Notes under the pieces: generated by a model
Told to the model about the DNA's origin: nothing
The model's database searches: none
Seen by the model: only the letters and a program-made list of their open reading frames with translations
Assembly (NCBI RefSeq): GCF_003386095.1
Contig: NZ_QREG01000002.1
Coordinates: forward strand, 126,724 to 190,723
Source of the DNA: Marinoscillum furvescens DSM 4134
GTDB lineage: Bacteria; Bacteroidota; Bacteroidia; Cytophagales; Cyclobacteriaceae
Reading direction: 5' to 3'
Length of the DNA stretch: 64,000 bases
In this document: positions 62,801-64,000 of the stretch, in pieces
Layout of the letters: the number at the start of each line of letters is the position of its first letter
How positions within the stretch are numbered: position 1 is the stretch's first letter
Program-made: the position numbers and the translations under genes

Positions 62801-64000
62801 GATATTTTGAACATAATCAAATCCCCCATCGTCATTGAGGGCAAGCCCAATGATTGAGCCATCTGCTAGCGTAAAATCGCTTTCTTCAACGGTTGTCTCA
62901 TCTATCTCCTCGCTAAACTGAAAAGCAATTTCATCTACATCCCCATCCGAATCTGTATCAAAAAAGTATGCTGCAAGGAATACGGGGCTTGCCAAATCAA
63001 TGGGCTCAATATAGCTATCGTTTGCTGCAGGGTTACCCGCAAGGTCCGTAACAACAGTATCAGCCCCTGCTGAAGCATCATATGCAACAGATACAGTATC
63101 CGTTCCTTCTATATATACATCCAGGGTTACATAAATATCTGTATCAGACAAATCATCATCAAATGCAGCATTATCCCAAGTAAATACACCTAACACAGTT
63201 TCCGCTCCACCATCTAGTATAAAATCATTAACATCAATAGTGTTTGGTGAAACTCCTTCCGAAAACTCTAAAACAATCTCATCCAGATATCCATCTCCGT
63301 TGGTGTCAAATTGACCTGCTCTTACGATTGTAGGTACGACCCCATCTACTCTAAGCTGTTTGTTCCCAGACAAGGAAGCTGCCGCACCTGGAGAAGGTAA
63401 TGAAACATCTGCCTCGTTAGTATTAGCAGATTGATCCTCAATGGTGATTGAACTGGAAGGATTGATTACTAAAGAATTCGTGGCAACATAGTCCAGGTGA
63501 TCGCTTTCATTTCCGGCCTGCACTGTATAATTAAATGACAAGACAGACGTACCCGTTCCTGATGAATAATTCAATACTTCATCAGTTGCACCTGTTTCGA
63601 GTGTCAACGTAGGTATTCCCGTCACATCCACATCTTCACTAAAAGTCACATCTATTACAATAGATTCACCTATAATCAACGTATCAGGATCTGAATGAGC
63701 GGAACTTACCCCTGTCACAACCGGTACAGCAAGATCAAGCGCTGGAATGTCAGCATATGCTGGTGCGTTATTAGATCGGGTAGAAGCATCCTTGGTTGGA
63801 GTAGAAGCATCATAGTCTACTCTGGTAGTATCTGTACCGGATACATCTACAGATAAGGTTAGAAACTCATCAAGAGAACCCTGATCTTTTATATTGCTTG
63901 CCGTGGTATGCGAAACAAAACTTGTAGAACTACTCCCTACGACATTATAAGATGAAACATCGGCTGAAACATATCGCACTCCTTCAGTAAACTCAATAAC
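53873..64000 (-). CDS. Giant T9SS-sorted adhesin, 5' end outside the window
   Basis: >3370 aa. The frame is open to the window edge (VIEFTEGVRYVSADV continues upstream of the GTG at 63979, which is not the start). The N-terminal half in view (~63.9-60.5 kb) alternates SwmB/cadherin-like modules (for example VTSSVANGLYKNGDVIGIKI, LETGNTDQSV, NYTVEVGDNSADLNYTG) with Ig-like modules that begin with calcium-type loops DTNGDGYLDEI, DTDSDGDVDEI, DVNDNGHIDEI, DTDANGDIDEI. Then come Big-type Ig domains (~61-60 kb), and, from ~59 to ~56 kb, repeated modules with CESDPLKIEI-like ends (Cys at the end of each). A choice-of-anchor-like region (YDFESGASGWVVD; ~55.57 kb) is followed by a Cys-less Omp28-like segment (~54.9-54.6 kb) and a type A T9SS sorting domain (FTIYPNPANKRFSVQF to the end). 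Likely a surface adhesin. Confidence 0.88.
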   Translation of the reverse strand, partial: VIEFTEGVRYVSADVSSYNVVGSSSTSFVSHTTASNIKDQGSLDEFLTLSVDVSGTDTTRVDYDASTPTKDASTRSNNAPAYADIPALDLAVPVVTGVSSAHSDPDTLIIGESIVIDVTFSEDVDVTGIPTLTLETGATDEVLNYSSGTGTSVLSFNYTVQAGNESDHLDYVATNSLVINPSSSITIEDQSANTNEADVSLPSPGAAASLSGNKQLRVDGVVPTIVRAGQFDTNGDGYLDEIVLEFSEGVSPNTIDVNDFILDGGAETVLGVFTWDNAAFDDDLSDTDIYVTLDVYIEGTDTVSVAYDASAGADTVVTDLAGNPAANDSYIEPIDLASPVFLAAYFFDTDSDGDVDEIAFQFSEEIDETTVEESDFTLADGSIIGLALNDDGGFDYVQNILDATDEDEYATLEVLIDGTYPAEITYNRFAGGADEITDMADNDAPNDNGIFHVDAAPPLLLNAYQLDVNDNGHIDEIVIELSEPQTSGGVAADFTVNGVTPDNVLNVRSSNGLDLTATDEFITILDSVVGTAVAQIAYLGSGSIEDEDSNAALGNADINAVDGAVPQVMAVTSSVANGLYKNGDVIGIKIALSEDVEVNTGSGTPTIRLETGNTDQSVAFTSVTGDTLLFNYTVEVGDNSADLNYTGTGALLLNGGVIQDTSGNNANITLPGLVSANSLGTLKDLEIDGVLPEILTAYQFDTDANGDIDEIVLELSEEVDENSVTISNFGIGGSGSSINGVLLSGPANNTLDANDADEYVTLDVSVSGTSLVTLSYNNGPFTLADVAGNIAPSDVSLTTSDEAPPVVMEVTSSVADTAYNAGDVIPIIVNFSEFVTVDESGGKPILNLATGGAGQNVNLTSGSGTSSLTFNYTVQPGNNSLDLNYSNTSSLTLPGVSTIKDQSANGNDALLTLPGIAADSSLAGSKNIVIDTDNPAITTLTISNGTFKGVDPHNSGGDTADDIVISMDFNDDLGSAPSVIMRSGGFFMKNAIDVAKVGGLNDQWTATITVDRDDVNGPVTFEINYQDKAGNSGTELTEADAVGAAVIDNTNPIVTFSVVDNPTNEDPFTVSAQFSEGIEDLALGDLSIVGGNGSISNLTATSAAGDEYTFIVDPDNNQTATVIVRMADEGVVDSVGNTIQTTDFTINFDDVAPILTYSSTLFGRDLTVNVSQSEKGVIYYALVPDGTSVDSLEVQGEARTGGVITGAIQADSVIATAGVTYLIELTLPADTTDYDFYLVSQDEINPDYNLSAPELINVKSGGVLVTAPYITDVCLEGDYYALGDIVITESIPTDFVGSNANRNLRLELPDIDGDGIADFEFNTSTGSVTDNGGDVSAIGISYVGTSVLSVTYNNANSTSALDVLTISGIQIAATGASAQLDTLKRSGGNGNIYLANDGDGTVFARFETVAPYDKLSIVTSEPATFSAPYLFENDSTVRGDVRGNDVVVYDKREVETTNTPFVIGLPSLGDEVTIYSDASLSTQVANYVAISTEDRYIPTLLDLGLVTPTDTLAGINTFWVTTTDGNSCESEAIKYSVAIIRYENSEGKTGFAVNNSSGTTLKFSNPADHSVIVTGNGLTGFQADDDFTEPVEDGYSFKFIPSAAGQGFTTVSYQLTNSEGVAASYEVEFLVIESDRVLSAGQDLNYCNYDQAVTFNVVSPFGIDHADVADDSDPDFKTIRVYLYDSINSTRGTEVTSTVLTSIPAKVAGQPNDTTGWVFDPGTLDSELASKYGQALLFVYVIEDENTGNETELAEEVVDIYRTPTVSITNVDPYYCNDGSAVTIESQVISAEGTETLTLSDYYRISVGVDTTAVSGANFDPSNLSFGDYRLMYISPERTEANCLDTAYVNLEILEKPAVPTLSLTGYDLIGGQESGSDNYLFEYAEGESVLDITAEFAGGTPDDQMLEWYSDPLGQVQISTNVEGTSVTAYGETFNKSETLKAQDQLFGGSTPAGRTNKTVYLAQYDYVKLNGADYEGCRSDIIKIDVKSYAIPDQPSVDISTISSSNPREVEDSDNLGLDDGAYVYEYCADAGTEASVRDIVMSTGLSTEANEESYWTIYDSDGSTAIKTFTVNTIDVTVDSLLNFAPLADSSKTFYISRTDFDNDVNNNPNILADPPFNGVESEKRPFKISVHAFPDALEVYDLSDAYDNAGVATYYRCFGDELPDLRPPGAAGTIYQWYKDDGSGNPDYANPIAVAGNDGRSATQVELEAAYATDTFDTPGTYVYYITQRTDRNEASGFLGCESDPLKIEIKTYEDPKNLTFDDSGAQELEVSYCVGDLGDVKFPITGNPNSKFVYYSASASKVKTSSAVSLFGGEIDADGNADVTAAALLITNAGQGTYHFLVSQINNVNPDGAEDRSGNTFEGCESELEDMAFLTVHVYDIPVSPTTSTVQYFYCEGDPIADITVNGEVGARYNWWDEDNNLVYDETPTGNSSVATAADLGLTAAGDYTFKVTQTQDIGAGVATFEGCTSDFVEINVTIYEVPVGPVVEEVAPQCNVDVTTTSTVIRYSGVSTPAGTTSSFKFLDADLNEQQEVTASDPTDVSTFNISAVKGMVDDGFIGDTTIYVQQITYTQSGFEGCSSPATPVTITVEPIPVFARGGEITKIQACDNGQMVIEVELANLLVDSADFTWKGGRTEAEAAANVINGNQMKISDRVVQYSFSASSFEPGNNYFIVEVSDKNRPDGLQGCVASTGQEIEIGTTPQPKFRWSGITEGNPTTFQFADNNNTTSNTYRIDSVTLEIPALGVIQGLTKSELSVTRSNIGSMEYTFANAGTYEVQVTFLSNSLCDSTVTRFVTILDHIVWSGDIAYDFESGASGWVVDSLVYSTSDAELGYSNRTDLAWQVGTEDVDYSVGADQEVGINASQYWATGLGTSYLADEDAWVLSPSFDLSAMEQPTIGFDFAADLAFTDGVAVQYTLDDGATWKLLGDYDASTATASGKNWYTTEQLNKAPGIQQFNVTADGWSDDSPWVIAAHRINEPIENLGQIRFRFALASTAGTKEDQQGNALNGFAFDNFTIYNKDKFVLIEQFSELGDARSIAANDSISSRVNSEIERDAIWLNYYPRLSDVEDPISQRNLGDPGARSVYYGVDQGPTTVLTGKTVFNAANTAESQQPGWNVNQYNGISLDAALFEIGDINISGDPYTVNISTSFTSKVKLPAGSEVSFRFAIIEREITDQSILDLNGGKPLYNVLRKMLPSSGGLTYVGAVSEGQSVFFGDSEEVSVSWEVSDVFDPGQLAVVVFVQVDNTTSELPEVRNRLILQSGYAEITGKELPTVTSVANRLDNIDNFTIYPNPANKRFSVQFEKSPGQSMKWVLYDQVGREALFGFVKPGELEIEITSKELPSGVYMIHFFSDDEQWQPQRLIIVH

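Overview
The window looks like a chromosomal segment of a marine-type Bacteroidota, most likely order Cytophagales. The signs are several type IX secretion (T9SS) cargo proteins ending in a YPNP-type C-terminal sorting domain, a SusC/SusD outer-membrane pair, a TonB receptor with a carboxypeptidase-regulatory-like N-terminus, BatB/BatC, Bacteroidetes-style TAnnTTTG promoter elements and almost no Shine-Dalgarno sequences. The genus cannot be fixed from the sequence alone.

Layout. 1-2.2 kb: two T9SS-sorted surface proteins, the first cut by the window edge. 2.2-14.5 kb: a NAPE-PLD-like hydrolase, a calerythrin-like EF-hand protein, a DUF4197 lipoprotein, CinA, a lipoyl E2 acyltransferase, a YihY membrane protein, a TonB receptor with a DtxR/MntR-like palindrome upstream, TruA and an exported TPR-CHAT protein. 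14.9-25.5 kb: a >10 kb leucine-rich-repeat/VCBS/T9SS gene on the minus strand whose signal peptide is cut off by an in-frame TAA. 25.7-33.99 kb: a methyltransferase, then a minus-strand SusC-SusD-lipoprotein-lipoprotein operon divergent from two AraC-type regulators; the intergenic regions carry repeated candidate operators. 34.5-37.3 kb: era, an S4 RNA-binding protein, a luciferase-like oxidoreductase and a hypothetical.

37.3-42.8 kb is an accessory block: single genes all on the minus strand, separated by 100-250 bp spacers that share a repeat and short boundary repeats, with a broken higBA pair and a glycine-zipper lipoprotein next to a small membrane protein. It resembles an integron-like cassette cluster without an integrase. 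43.2-46.4 kb: thiolase, BatC, BatB. 46.6-48.3 kb: functional tRNA-Ser(GCT) and tRNA-Arg(TCT), followed by an array of decayed tRNA-Arg copies that carry a 22-nt insert in the T-loop and a 14-bp GC-rich minisatellite; a tRNA-Thr-like remnant carries the same insert. 48.5-49.1 kb: three tiny single-membrane-span ORFs. 49.1-53.7 kb: a second calerythrin-like EF-hand protein, a YdeI-like protein overlapping a PhzF-family protein, DUF3108, DUF3820, rhodanese and a small exported protein. 53.9-64 kb: the 3' part of a second giant T9SS adhesin that runs off the window.

The items most worth following up are the decayed tRNA array with its matching inserts, the nonsense codon directly after the signal peptide of the giant LRR gene, the cassette-like accessory block, the cluster of three small membrane ORFs, and a ~200 bp dispersed non-coding repeat present in inverted copies near 34.3 and 47.6 kb.
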